From assembly GCF_039634785.1 (NCBI RefSeq), contig NZ_JBBIAB010000002.1, positions 124,001-188,000 of the forward strand: DNA of 64,000 bases. The letters run 5' to 3'. The DNA is from Tistrella mobilis (lineage in GTDB: Bacteria > Pseudomonadota > Alphaproteobacteria > Tistrellales > Tistrellaceae). Below the pieces are notes generated by a model. It was not told the origin of the DNA and made no database searches. It was given only the letters and a program-made list of their open reading frames with translations. Shown in pieces: positions 43,751 to 51,823 of this stretch. The position numbers were made by a program, and so were the translations under genes. Every line of letters begins with the position of its first letter. Position 1 is the stretch's first letter.

Positions 43751-44710
43751 ATGAGCGATCGCGTCACCATCACCGAGGTCGGCCTGCGCGACGGGCTGCA
43801 GAACCAGCCGGTGCATGTCGCCACCGCCGACAAGCTGCGTCTGGCCGGGCGGCTGCTGGAGGCCGGCCTCACCTCGCTGGAGGTCACCAGCTTCGTCAGC
43901 CCGAAGGCGGTGCCCCAGCTGGCCGATGCCGATGCCCTGCTCGCCGGCCTGCCGGTGCGGGCGGGGGTGGACTATATGGCGCTGGTGCCGAACATGCGCG
44001 GCTATGAACGCGGCACCGCCGCCGGCGCCCGGGCGGTGGCGCTGGTGCTTTCGGCCACCGAGACGCTGAACCGGCGCAACATCAACATGTCGCTGGATCA
44101 GGCCCGCACCGTCTGCCGCGAGGTGATCGGGCGGGCCAAGGCCGAGGGCGTGTTCGTGCGCGCCTATGTCGCCGCCGCCTGCGCCTGCCCTTACGAGGGG
44201 CAAACCCCGCTCGCCCGGGTGGTGGCGCTGACCGAAGAGATGTTCGCGGCCGGCGCCGATCAGGTCGCGATCGCCGATACGATCGGGGCCGGCAACCCGG
44301 CGCAGATCCGCGACATCGTGGCCGCACTTGCCGGCGGTGTCGGCACCGACCGGCTGGCGCTGCATCTGCACGACACCCGCGGCCTGGCGCTGGCCATGGC
44401 CTGGGCGGGGCTGGAGGCGGGCATCCGCCGCTTCGATGCCGCGTTCGGCGGCCTGGGCGGCTGCCCCTTCGCGCCCGGCGCCGCCGGCAATCTCGCCACC
44501 GAAGACCTGGTGTTCATGCTGAGCGAGGCGGGTATCGAGACCGGTATCGACTGGCGCCGGCTGTTCGATGCGGTCGCCCTGGCCGAAACCCTGCTCGACC
44601 GGCCATTGGGCGGGCGCATGGCGGCCTGGTGGCGCCAGGCCCAGGCGAAGGAGGCCCAGGCGAAGGAGGCCCAGGCGAAGGAAGCTGCCCGCCGGGAGAT
44701 GCCGGCATGA
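43751..44710 (+). CDS. Hydroxymethylglutaryl-CoA lyase-family enzyme
   Basis: The 319-residue TIM-barrel enzyme cleaves a 3-hydroxy-3-methyl-acyl-CoA. Key residues of HMG-CoA lyase are present: Arg in EVGLRDGLQN, the metal His pair in LALHLHDTRG and the active-site Cys in GGLGGCPFAPGAAGN. The C-terminus carries QAKEA repeats from a 15-bp tandem repeat and is hydrophilic. The stop overlaps the next ATG (ATGA). It may cleave the CoA ester made by the neighbouring transferase and could also finish mevalonate breakdown started by MvaA. Confidence 0.9.
   Translation: MSDRVTITEVGLRDGLQNQPVHVATADKLRLAGRLLEAGLTSLEVTSFVSPKAVPQLADADALLAGLPVRAGVDYMALVPNMRGYERGTAAGARAVALVLSATETLNRRNINMSLDQARTVCREVIGRAKAEGVFVRAYVAAACACPYEGQTPLARVVALTEEMFAAGADQVAIADTIGAGNPAQIRDIVAALAGGVGTDRLALHLHDTRGLALAMAWAGLEAGIRRFDAAFGGLGGCPFAPGAAGNLATEDLVFMLSEAGIETGIDWRRLFDAVALAETLLDRPLGGRMAAWWRQAQAKEAQAKEAQAKEAARREMPA
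44639..44683 (+). repeat. 15-bp tandem repeat encoding AQAKE
   Basis: GCCCAGGCGAAGGAG occurs at 44639-44653, 44654-44668 and, with one change, 44669-44683, in the 3' end of the lyase gene. It encodes a charged tail after the folded domain. Confidence 0.9.
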
Positions 44711-45021
44711 TCGTCGAACAGCGCTGCTACACCATCGCCCCCGCCCATCTGCGCGACTTCCTGACCGTGTTCGAGCGCGAGGGGCTGGGCATCATCCGGC
44801 CGATCCTGGGCAATCTGATCGGCTATTTCACCACCGAGGTCGGCATGATCAACGGCGTGGTCCATCTCTGGGGCTATGACGACATGGCCGATCGCGAGAG
44901 GCGCCGCGCCATGCTCGCCGCCTCGGAAGACTGGCGCGCCTTCCTGCCCAGGGTGACGCCGTTCATCCAGGCGATGGAAAACCGCATCCTGGTGCCCACC
45001 GCCTTCTCGCCGCTGCGCTGA
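44707..45021 (+). CDS. NIPSNAP-family protein
   Basis: The 104-residue protein has the ferredoxin-like NIPSNAP pattern (MIVEQRCYTIAP at the start, LWGYDDMADRERRRAML in the middle and NRILVPTAFSPL at the end). Such small proteins are often found with acyl-CoA and aromatic pathways, and their role is unknown. It overlaps the lyase gene by 4 bp (ATGA). Confidence 0.85.
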   Translation: MIVEQRCYTIAPAHLRDFLTVFEREGLGIIRPILGNLIGYFTTEVGMINGVVHLWGYDDMADRERRRAMLAASEDWRAFLPRVTPFIQAMENRILVPTAFSPLR

Positions 45022-45067
45022 TTGCGCCCCCCTTCCGGCATCGTCCCTTCCCATCGAGGATCCGCCC

Positions 45068-45721
45068 ATGACCGCCGACACCGATCTCACCACGGATTAT
45101 CAGGGCGCCGGCTTCATGGGCGCGCTCGGCTTCGGCCGGCGCCCGGCGCTGGTGATCGTCGACGTGGTCCAGGCCTATTTCGACCCCGGCTCGCCGCTTT
45201 ATGCCGGGGTGGAGGACATGCTGGCGGAGATCCACCGCCTGCTGGCCGCGGCCCGTACCGCCGGGATTCCGGTGATCTTCACCAATGTCGAATACCAGGC
45301 GGGCGGCGCCGATGGCGGGCTGTTCTATCGCAAGGTCGCAGCGCTCAAGGTCTTCGACCGCGGCTCGCCCTTGGGCCGCTTCGCCCGCGGGCTGGAGCCC
45401 GCGCCCGGCGAAATCGTGGTGACCAAACAATATGCCAGCGCCTTCTTCGGCACCTCGCTTGCCTCGACACTGACGGCACGCGGCGTGGATACCGCCATCA
45501 TCACCGGTGTGAGCACCAGCGGCTGCGTCCGCGCCACCGCCCTCGACGCCCTCCAGCACGGCTTCATCCCCATCGTCGTCCGCGAGGCGGTGGGCGACCG
45601 GGCGCCGGGGCCGCATGAGGCCAATCTCTTTGACCTGCAGGCGAAATATGCCGATGTGGTGGGGGTGGAGGAGGTGATTGGAAGGCTGGCCGCCACCGGC
45701 CGGGATCCCGCCGGTTCATGA
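45068..45721 (+). CDS. Isochorismatase-like cysteine hydrolase
   Basis: The 217-residue protein has the catalytic triad of this family: Asp in LVIVDVVQAYF (about residue 32), Lys in VVTKQYASAF and Cys in GVSTSGCVRATAL. The last block is also typical of N-carbamoylsarcosine amidase-like members. It hydrolyses an amide or vinyl ether of a small molecule. A GAGG site lies before ATG 45068. It follows the NIPSNAP gene by 46 bp and is probably the last gene of the plus-strand operon. Confidence 0.88.
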   Translation: MTADTDLTTDYQGAGFMGALGFGRRPALVIVDVVQAYFDPGSPLYAGVEDMLAEIHRLLAAARTAGIPVIFTNVEYQAGGADGGLFYRKVAALKVFDRGSPLGRFARGLEPAPGEIVVTKQYASAFFGTSLASTLTARGVDTAIITGVSTSGCVRATALDALQHGFIPIVVREAVGDRAPGPHEANLFDLQAKYADVVGVEEVIGRLAATGRDPAGS

Positions 45722-45814
45722 ACCGACCCGAAGCCTGTTGCCGCTCTCCCGGAAAACGGGGATCCTGACCGGAGAAAGGCCGGCAGAAACGCACAACCCG
45801 GATGGACGGGCCGG

Positions 45815-46711
45815 ATGGACTGGAATGATCTCAGAGTCTTCCTCGCGGTGGCGCGGAGCGGCGGTCTGACCCGGAGCTCGGCCGAGCTGAGGGTGAGCCA
45901 GTCCACCGTCAGCCGCCGCATCGCCCAGCTTGAGGCGAGCATCGGCATGACGCTCTTTCAGCGCCATCAGACCGGCTATTTTCTCTCGGACGAGGGGCGT
46001 GAACTGCTGCGGCATGCCGAGCTGGTCGAAGACAGCGTCATGGCGCTGGAGCGGGGGGTGGCGGGGCTGGACAAGGCGCCGGCCGGCAGCGTGCGGCTTG
46101 CGACCTCGGAAAATCTGGCGACCGATCTGATCATTCCGGCGCTGCCGGCCTTTCGGGAGCGCTATCCGGGCATCTGCCTGGACATCGTCACCAGCACCGC
46201 CACCGCCGAGCTTGGCCGGCGCGAGGCGGATATCGCGCTCAGGGTGGTCCGGCCGGAACGCGGCAATCTGACGGTCAGGCGCGTCGGCCACATGACCTAT
46301 TCGGTCTATGGCAGCCGGGATTATGTTGCGCGCCACCCGCCCGTCGAGGGCGAGCCGCTCGGCGGGCGGCATGCCATCGTCTGGGATGACGGCCATGCCT
46401 TCATGCCGGCGGCGGTCTGGCTGGCGCGGGAACATCCCGGCTGCCGCATCGCCCTGGTCACCAGCAGCCTGCCGGCCCAGATCGCCGCCGTACGCGCCGG
46501 GCTGGGGCTTGCCGTCATCCCGGATTTTCTGGCCGCGCCCGAGGATTTCGTGCCGGTCATCCCTTCGGACCGGCTGTTCAGCAACGATGTCTGGCTGGTG
46601 ACCCATGCCGATCTCGTGGCCTCGGCCCGGGTCCGGGCGGTCGGGGATTTTCTGGCCGACCAGGTGATGCGCACCAACCCCGCGCTGTCGGGGCGCGGGC
46701 CGGGTGCCTGA
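45815..46711 (+). CDS. LysR-family transcriptional regulator
   Basis: The 298-residue protein has the HTH near its start (GLTRSSAELRVSQSTVSRRIAQLE) and an effector domain from about residue 90. The MDWNDLRVFLAVARSG start is common in this LysR group. It lies after the catabolic genes and is convergent with an aldo/keto reductase gene, so the target is not clear; it may be a second regulator of the cluster. Confidence 0.9.
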   Translation: MDWNDLRVFLAVARSGGLTRSSAELRVSQSTVSRRIAQLEASIGMTLFQRHQTGYFLSDEGRELLRHAELVEDSVMALERGVAGLDKAPAGSVRLATSENLATDLIIPALPAFRERYPGICLDIVTSTATAELGRREADIALRVVRPERGNLTVRRVGHMTYSVYGSRDYVARHPPVEGEPLGGRHAIVWDDGHAFMPAAVWLAREHPGCRIALVTSSLPAQIAAVRAGLGLAVIPDFLAAPEDFVPVIPSDRLFSNDVWLVTHADLVASARVRAVGDFLADQVMRTNPALSGRGPGA

Positions 46712-46773
46712 TCTGACCTTCCGGCCCCTGACCTGCCGGCCCCCGACCTCTTGGCCCCCGGCCTGCGTGTCGC

Positions 46774-47835
46774 TTACGAGGTACGGGTGGTGCGGCCGGC
46801 CCAGAGGTCGACCGGCCCCAGGCGGTCGGCGCCCTGGGTGGCGAGCATCCAGCCCGGATATTCCGGCGGCAGCTCGCTGACGGCGTCGAGCCGCGCGATC
46901 TCGTCGTCACCAAGCACGATATCGACGGCGGCGATGTTGTCCTCCAGCTGGCTCAGCCGTTTCGCGCCCACGATGACCGAGGTCACGACCGGCTTCGACA
47001 GCAGCCAGGCCAGCGCGATCCGGGCCGGGCTGCAGCCATGGGCCTCGGCGATCGGCTTCAGCACGTCGATCACGTTCCAGGCGCGGTCCTTGTCGACCAC
47101 GAGGAAGTCGAAAGACGAGCGGCGTGCGCCTTCCGGCGACTGGTTGTCGCGGCTGAACTTGCCCGACAGCAGCCCGCCGGCCAGCGGGCTCCAGACCAGC
47201 AGGCCCATCTTCTCGGCGTCGAGCAGGGGCTTCAGTTCCCGTTCCAGATCCCGCCCGGCGATCGAGTAATAGGCCTGCAGCGTGTTGAACCGCTCCAGAT
47301 TGAGCCGGGCCGAGATGCCGAGCGCGGTTGCGATCCGCCAGGCCTGCCAGTTCGACACGCCCAGATAGCGGACCTTGCCCTGCCTGACCAGATCGTCGAG
47401 CGCCCGCAGCGTCTCCTCGACCGGCGTCACCATGTCGGCGGCATGGATCTGGTAGAGGTCGATATGGTCGGTCTGAAGGCGCCGCAGGCTGGCCTCGACC
47501 GCGTCCATGATGTGGCCGCGCGACGCGCCGACATCGTTCCGGCCGGGGCCCATCCGGCTGTAGACCTTCGTCGCCAGCACGACCTCGTTGCGGGGGATCC
47601 CCAGATTCCTGAACGACTGGCCGAGCGTCTGCTCGCTCGCCCCGGCGGAATAGACATCCGCCGTGTCGAAGAAGTTGATGCCGGCATCGATGCCGGCCTT
47701 GACCAGCGCATCGGCGCCCGCCTGGTCGACGTCACCGATATGCTCGTACACACCGGTGCCGTCGCTGAAGGTCATGGTACCCAGGCAGAGCTGCGAGACC
47801 AGAAGCCCGGTATTGCCCAATGTCCTGTATTTCAT
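46774..47835 (-). CDS. Aldo/keto reductase
   Basis: The 353-residue NADP-dependent reductase has the catalytic set Asp and Tyr in FFDTADVYSAG, Lys in VVLATKVYSRM and His in LYQIHAAD. The length and the MKYRTLGNTGLLVSQLCLGTM start are those of the YghZ/plant-like AKR group. ATG 47835 follows AGGAG. It is followed upstream by a SnoaL-like gene and is convergent with LysR. The substrate is unknown. Confidence 0.9.
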   Translation of the reverse strand: MKYRTLGNTGLLVSQLCLGTMTFSDGTGVYEHIGDVDQAGADALVKAGIDAGINFFDTADVYSAGASEQTLGQSFRNLGIPRNEVVLATKVYSRMGPGRNDVGASRGHIMDAVEASLRRLQTDHIDLYQIHAADMVTPVEETLRALDDLVRQGKVRYLGVSNWQAWRIATALGISARLNLERFNTLQAYYSIAGRDLERELKPLLDAEKMGLLVWSPLAGGLLSGKFSRDNQSPEGARRSSFDFLVVDKDRAWNVIDVLKPIAEAHGCSPARIALAWLLSKPVVTSVIVGAKRLSQLEDNIAAVDIVLGDDEIARLDAVSELPPEYPGWMLATQGADRLGPVDLWAGRTTRTS

Positions 47836-47962
47836 CCTGCATCTCCTGAAGACAAGGCCGCCCGTTCGGGCCGGATATGCTCCGGCGCCGTGCCCTCGGG
47901 CCATGGCGGGTGGTCTGATTGTGGTGACGGGTGATCGGGTCCGCGGCGGCCGCGGCGCGATC

Positions 47963-48370
47963 TCAGGCGGCGGTGTCCGGCGCGCCGAAGATTTCGTTGA
48001 TGTGCAGCGAGTCGGTGAACTCCTGGCCGCGCGCGATCCGGCCGTTACGGAAATGAAGAAGGAAATGATAGGTGTTGCGATAGTGCCGGCCGTCCTTCAT
48101 CGGCAGGTCGCCCCGCGCGACGATCGCCAGCCGGTCCGCCTCTCCGGTGATTTCGCCATAGTCGAGCACCAGATGGCCGGCGGCATTCTCGAACAGCGTC
48201 GGAATGGCCGCGAGATAGGGGCCCTTGGCATGGGTGCCCGAGAATTTGTTTCCGGGCATGATCCACCATGTCAGATCCTCGGTACTGAGCCGGGACATGG
48301 TGTCGGTATCGCCCCGCCCCAGCGCATCCAGAAAGGCTTTGGCGGTCTGTTCATGCTGCTCTCGGTTCAC
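47963..48370 (-). CDS. SnoaL/NTF2-like small protein
   Basis: The 135-residue protein has the cone-shaped SnoaL-like fold pattern (AKAFLDALGRGDTDTMSRL, then LTWWIMPGN and a C-terminal FLLHFRNGRIARGQEFTDSLH strand). Members bind or convert small polar molecules. The GTG at 48370 is chosen because GGAG sits 8 bp upstream. It lies 127 bp before the aldo/keto reductase gene on the same strand. Confidence 0.82.
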   Translation of the reverse strand: MNREQHEQTAKAFLDALGRGDTDTMSRLSTEDLTWWIMPGNKFSGTHAKGPYLAAIPTLFENAAGHLVLDYGEITGEADRLAIVARGDLPMKDGRHYRNTYHFLLHFRNGRIARGQEFTDSLHINEIFGAPDTAA

Positions 48371-48549
48371 GGCGCGTCTCCTTTCCGGCCGTTCGTGCGT
48401 CACGTCACGACCTCAGACTGCCGTCTCCGTTTTCGGAAAAATATGCCGAAGATCGGGTGATAATTTTCTGAATATGGAAAATGGAAGGGCCGACGCCGAT
48501 CCGTGGGATGGATGCGGCGCCGGCTCTGTTTTTGGGATGCGAAGCGGGT

Positions 48550-49227
48550 TCAGATGCTCTTGCGCACCGCCCTGATCTTGCCGCTGCGGCCGCCGCCGCA
48601 ATAGAAGGTGCCGTTGCCGTCGCTTTCCAGCCCCGAGACCGAAATCCCCGGGGGCATGGCGATGACGGCGATCACGCGGCCGGTGTCGGGATCGATGCGG
48701 CGCAGATCGGCCGTCTGCTGCGCGCCGTCCCAGCTGCCGTGCCAGAGTTCGTCGCCCGCCCAGGTGACGCCCGTGACCATGCGGTCCGAGGTGATCTGGC
48801 GGAGCACGGCGCCGGTTTCGGGGTCGATCTGCAGGATCCGGCGGTCGTCGAACTGGCCAACCCAGAGCGTGCCCTCGCCCCAGGCGAGGCCCGAGGCGCA
48901 GCCATTGCCCGGGCAGGGGATGGTGCCCTGCTCCGCGCCGGTTTCGGGGTCGAGCCGGCGGATCACCGGCCCTGCGATCTGATAGAGAAACCGGCCGTCG
49001 AAAGCGGTGCCGGCCTCTCCCGGCACCGGCAGCCTGCGCACCACCCGGCCATCCGAGGGGTCGAGCACATTCACCGCCGGGCCGACGGCGAACCAGACAT
49101 GGCTGCCGTCGAAACTGACCCCGTGCACGGCATCGACCCCGGGCCAGGGGCCGTAGTCGCGCAGGATCTCGGCATCGGCCGTGGCGGGCGTGGCGGCGGC
49201 GGTGGGGGATGTGAGGGTCTTGGTCAT
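48550..49227 (-). CDS. Beta-propeller protein (streptogramin-lyase/PQQ-like repeats)
   Basis: The 225-residue protein has repeated blades with VNVLDPSDGRVVR, IRRLDPETGAEQG, ILQIDPETGAVLR and LRRIDPDTGRVIA. ATG 49227 follows GGGAGG. It has no signal peptide, so it is probably cytosolic. The next gene upstream encodes a large HTH regulator; the two form a likely sensor-regulator or enzyme-regulator pair. The role is unknown. Confidence 0.8.
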   Translation of the reverse strand: MTKTLTSPTAAATPATADAEILRDYGPWPGVDAVHGVSFDGSHVWFAVGPAVNVLDPSDGRVVRRLPVPGEAGTAFDGRFLYQIAGPVIRRLDPETGAEQGTIPCPGNGCASGLAWGEGTLWVGQFDDRRILQIDPETGAVLRQITSDRMVTGVTWAGDELWHGSWDGAQQTADLRRIDPDTGRVIAVIAMPPGISVSGLESDGNGTFYCGGGRSGKIRAVRKSI

Positions 49228-49345
49228 GGGAACCTCCCTTGGGATCTGCGGTGGGATCATGTCCGAGCCTCAGCCTGGATCGGGGAGGGGTGGGGGTGAG
49301 AGTAACAATGCTGTCGGGAAGGCGCGGCCGGCTCGCCGCAACAGC

Positions 49346-50554
49346 CTATACCCCCGGCAGCAGCATGATCGTCGGAAAACCGCCGAGGGCCGGGACCGTC
49401 CAGCGGCGGGTGCGGCCGCGGCCGGTGGGGCGGACGCGGCCCGTGGCGGCAAGCCGTTCCATGAGGCGCTGTATGGTGCGCGCGCTGGTGCCGAGGGCGA
49501 TGGCGAGGGCCGTGGTCGACCAGGCTTCGCCATCGGCGAGCAGGGCGAGGATGCGGCCGCAGCCGGCCTCGATCGGCGGGTCGAGCAGGGCGACCGGGCC
49601 CGGGCGGGCGGGGTGCAGAACGAAGCCGGCCGGGGTGGCGTGGATCCGGGCGAGCGGGTGGAGCAGGCGGCGCAGGCGGCCGATCTCGACCCGGAGCCGG
49701 GCGCGGTGGCTGTCGTCGGCGGTGCGGCCGCCGAAACCTTCGCGGATCAGCACCGCGCGCGGCACATCGGCCGGATGGGCCAGCGCCAGCTGGCGGGCCA
49801 GGGCGAAGAGCACCGGGCGGGTGGCCAGCGGGCGGATGTCGGTGGCATCGCGGACGATCAACCGGCAGGCATCGACGACCAGCGCCGCCTCTGCCGGCAG
49901 GGCCTCTATTTCGGCCAGCGTGACCATGCGGTCGGTGCCGGCCCGGACCAGCCGGGCCGCCGGGGCGTCGAGCTGGTGGCGGGCGGTCGCCACTTCGGCG
50001 GCGAGTTCGGCGATGCCGCTGGCCGCGGCCGCCGCGGCGGCGGCATCGAGGTCACGGGCGGCTTCGGCAGCCGCGATCCGGCGGGCGGCGATGCCGGCGC
50101 GGGTCAGGTGCAGCCCGGCCGCAAGCGCCGGCGGGATCCGGCCGGGGTCGAGCCCGGCGATCGCGTCGCCGGCGGCGCCCGGCTGGCCGATCAGCAGCAG
50201 GCGGCGGGCCTCGATGATCCGGGCATGGGCGGCATTGGCGTGGTCGCCGGCCGTCTCCAGCACCGCGCGGGTGCGGTCCAGCAGCCCTTGGGGCCAGGCG
50301 ATGTCGCGCAGCACCAGGGCGATTTCGGCCTCGGCCAGGGTGCAGCGCGCCCGCGCCGCGGGGTTGCCGCGGCCGAAGCCCCGTCCGGCCCGGGCGAGCA
50401 GATCCCGCGCCCGGCCGAATTCGCCGAGCCTTGCCATGACGATGCCGCGCAGCGCCAGCGCCGGCGGGTCGTCGCGGAGCGACACGCGATTGAGGGCGCC
50501 CAAAAGGTCGCCCGCCGCCAGGGCGCGGGCGGCGGCGGTGATCAGCGCATCCAT
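49346..50554 (-). CDS. HTH regulator with TPR-like N-terminal domain
   Basis: The 402-residue protein has an all-helical N-terminal two thirds, rich in Ala and Arg and reminiscent of TPR repeats (LARAGRGFGRGNPAARARC and similar). The last ~60 residues contain a winged HTH (ALAIALGTSARTIQRLMERLAATGRVRPTGRGRTRRW). It is transcribed toward the propeller gene 118 bp away and probably controls it. The ligand is not visible. Confidence 0.75.
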   Translation of the reverse strand: MDALITAAARALAAGDLLGALNRVSLRDDPPALALRGIVMARLGEFGRARDLLARAGRGFGRGNPAARARCTLAEAEIALVLRDIAWPQGLLDRTRAVLETAGDHANAAHARIIEARRLLLIGQPGAAGDAIAGLDPGRIPPALAAGLHLTRAGIAARRIAAAEAARDLDAAAAAAAASGIAELAAEVATARHQLDAPAARLVRAGTDRMVTLAEIEALPAEAALVVDACRLIVRDATDIRPLATRPVLFALARQLALAHPADVPRAVLIREGFGGRTADDSHRARLRVEIGRLRRLLHPLARIHATPAGFVLHPARPGPVALLDPPIEAGCGRILALLADGEAWSTTALAIALGTSARTIQRLMERLAATGRVRPTGRGRTRRWTVPALGGFPTIMLLPGV

Positions 50555-50617
50555 GGGCTCCCCGCCGATGCTCTCCCGGCCATGAGCGACAAGACTAGCA
50601 TGCAGCGGGGGCGGCCG

Positions 50618-51784
50618 TTACTGCCGCACGCCCATGCGGTCCAGCGCCTCCGGGGTCAGCGGTTCCTGTCCGTCGCTGCCGGTTGCCGCCCGGTCGGGGG
50701 CATGGAGGGCTGCGGTCACGTCGTTGCGCAGCCGCGGCAGCCCCTCCGGGCAGTCCTCCTGCATCCAGACCAGCATCTTCTCGCGGATTTCGCAGCGCAG
50801 ATCCCAGGCGGTGGGGGAGTTGTGGGCGCTCATCAGCGCGCGGATGGTGACCGTGCGTTCGGTGGTGTCGATCACCTGCAGCACGCCGACCTTGCCGTCC
50901 CAGAGTTTGCTCTGCTTCAGAAACTCGTCGAGCTTTTCGCGCATGCGGGCGAAGGACATGGCGTAGTCCACCTGCCAGATCACCGTGCCGATGATGCCGG
51001 CGGTCTCGCGGGTCCAGTTCTGGAAGGGTTTTTCGATGAAATACGAAATCGGCAGCACCAGCCGGCGCCAGTCCCACAGCCGGATCACGACATAGGTGGC
51101 GGCGATTTCCTCCACCCAGCCCCATTCGTTTTCCACCACCACCGCATCCTCGATGCGGATCGGCTGGGTAAGGGCGATCTGGATGCCGGCGATCAGATTG
51201 GCCAGGATCGACTGGGCGGCGAAGCCGATCACGATGCCGGCGACACCGGCCGAGGCGAACAGGCTGACGCCGTACTGGCGCACCGACGGGAAGGTCATCA
51301 GCATGGCCGCCACCGTCACCACCACCACCAGGCCGATGCCGACCCGTTGCAGCAGCATCAGCTGGGTGCGGTGCTTGCGCGCCACCAGATTGTCGTCGAC
51401 ATCGATGCGATAGCGGCGGCGGCTGACATCGGCCAGCGCGCGCAGCACCGAGACGGCGATCCAGCCGATCAGCGCGATCACCCCCAGCTGCAGCACCCGG
51501 CCGATGATGGCGCCTGCGTCGTCGTCGACGGCGAGTTCGGGGGCGATCGCCCGCAGCGCGATCAGGATGAACGCCAGACGCACGGGGCCCCGCACCCGGC
51601 GGAAGACTTCGGTGCGGAAGCCCTTGCCGGTGCGCGGCACCACGATGGTGAGCAGGCGGAAGAACAGGCGGTGGGCGATCAGCGCCACGCCCACCGCCAC
51701 GATCAGCAGTAGCAGATAACCGGTCCCGGCCGGCATGGCGGCGGCAAGCTCCGCCAGCCAGCGCGGGGTTCTGAGCAGGTCCAT
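50618..51784 (-). CDS. MscS-family mechanosensitive channel
   Basis: The 388-residue protein has four to five membrane helices and the MscS pore helix with small residues (FASAGVAGIVIGFAAQSILANLIAGIQIA region), followed by the beta-domain (IRIEDAVVVENEWGWVEEI) and the C-terminal vestibule. The protein opens under membrane tension. The ending is hydrophilic. It is transcribed toward the HTH regulator, with 63 bp between. Confidence 0.92.
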   Translation of the reverse strand: MDLLRTPRWLAELAAAMPAGTGYLLLLIVAVGVALIAHRLFFRLLTIVVPRTGKGFRTEVFRRVRGPVRLAFILIALRAIAPELAVDDDAGAIIGRVLQLGVIALIGWIAVSVLRALADVSRRRYRIDVDDNLVARKHRTQLMLLQRVGIGLVVVVTVAAMLMTFPSVRQYGVSLFASAGVAGIVIGFAAQSILANLIAGIQIALTQPIRIEDAVVVENEWGWVEEIAATYVVIRLWDWRRLVLPISYFIEKPFQNWTRETAGIIGTVIWQVDYAMSFARMREKLDEFLKQSKLWDGKVGVLQVIDTTERTVTIRALMSAHNSPTAWDLRCEIREKMLVWMQEDCPEGLPRLRNDVTAALHAPDRAATGSDGQEPLTPEALDRMGVRQ

Positions 51785-51823
51785 GATGTTCCGACTCCGT
51801 GGGCGCTCAGGCCTTCACTTGCC

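Noticed and set aside
41618-44371. Minus-strand frame of 917 codons opposite the GntR, CoA transferase and lyase genes
   Set aside because: Antisense shadow with low-complexity composition; the plus-strand genes have all expected motifs.
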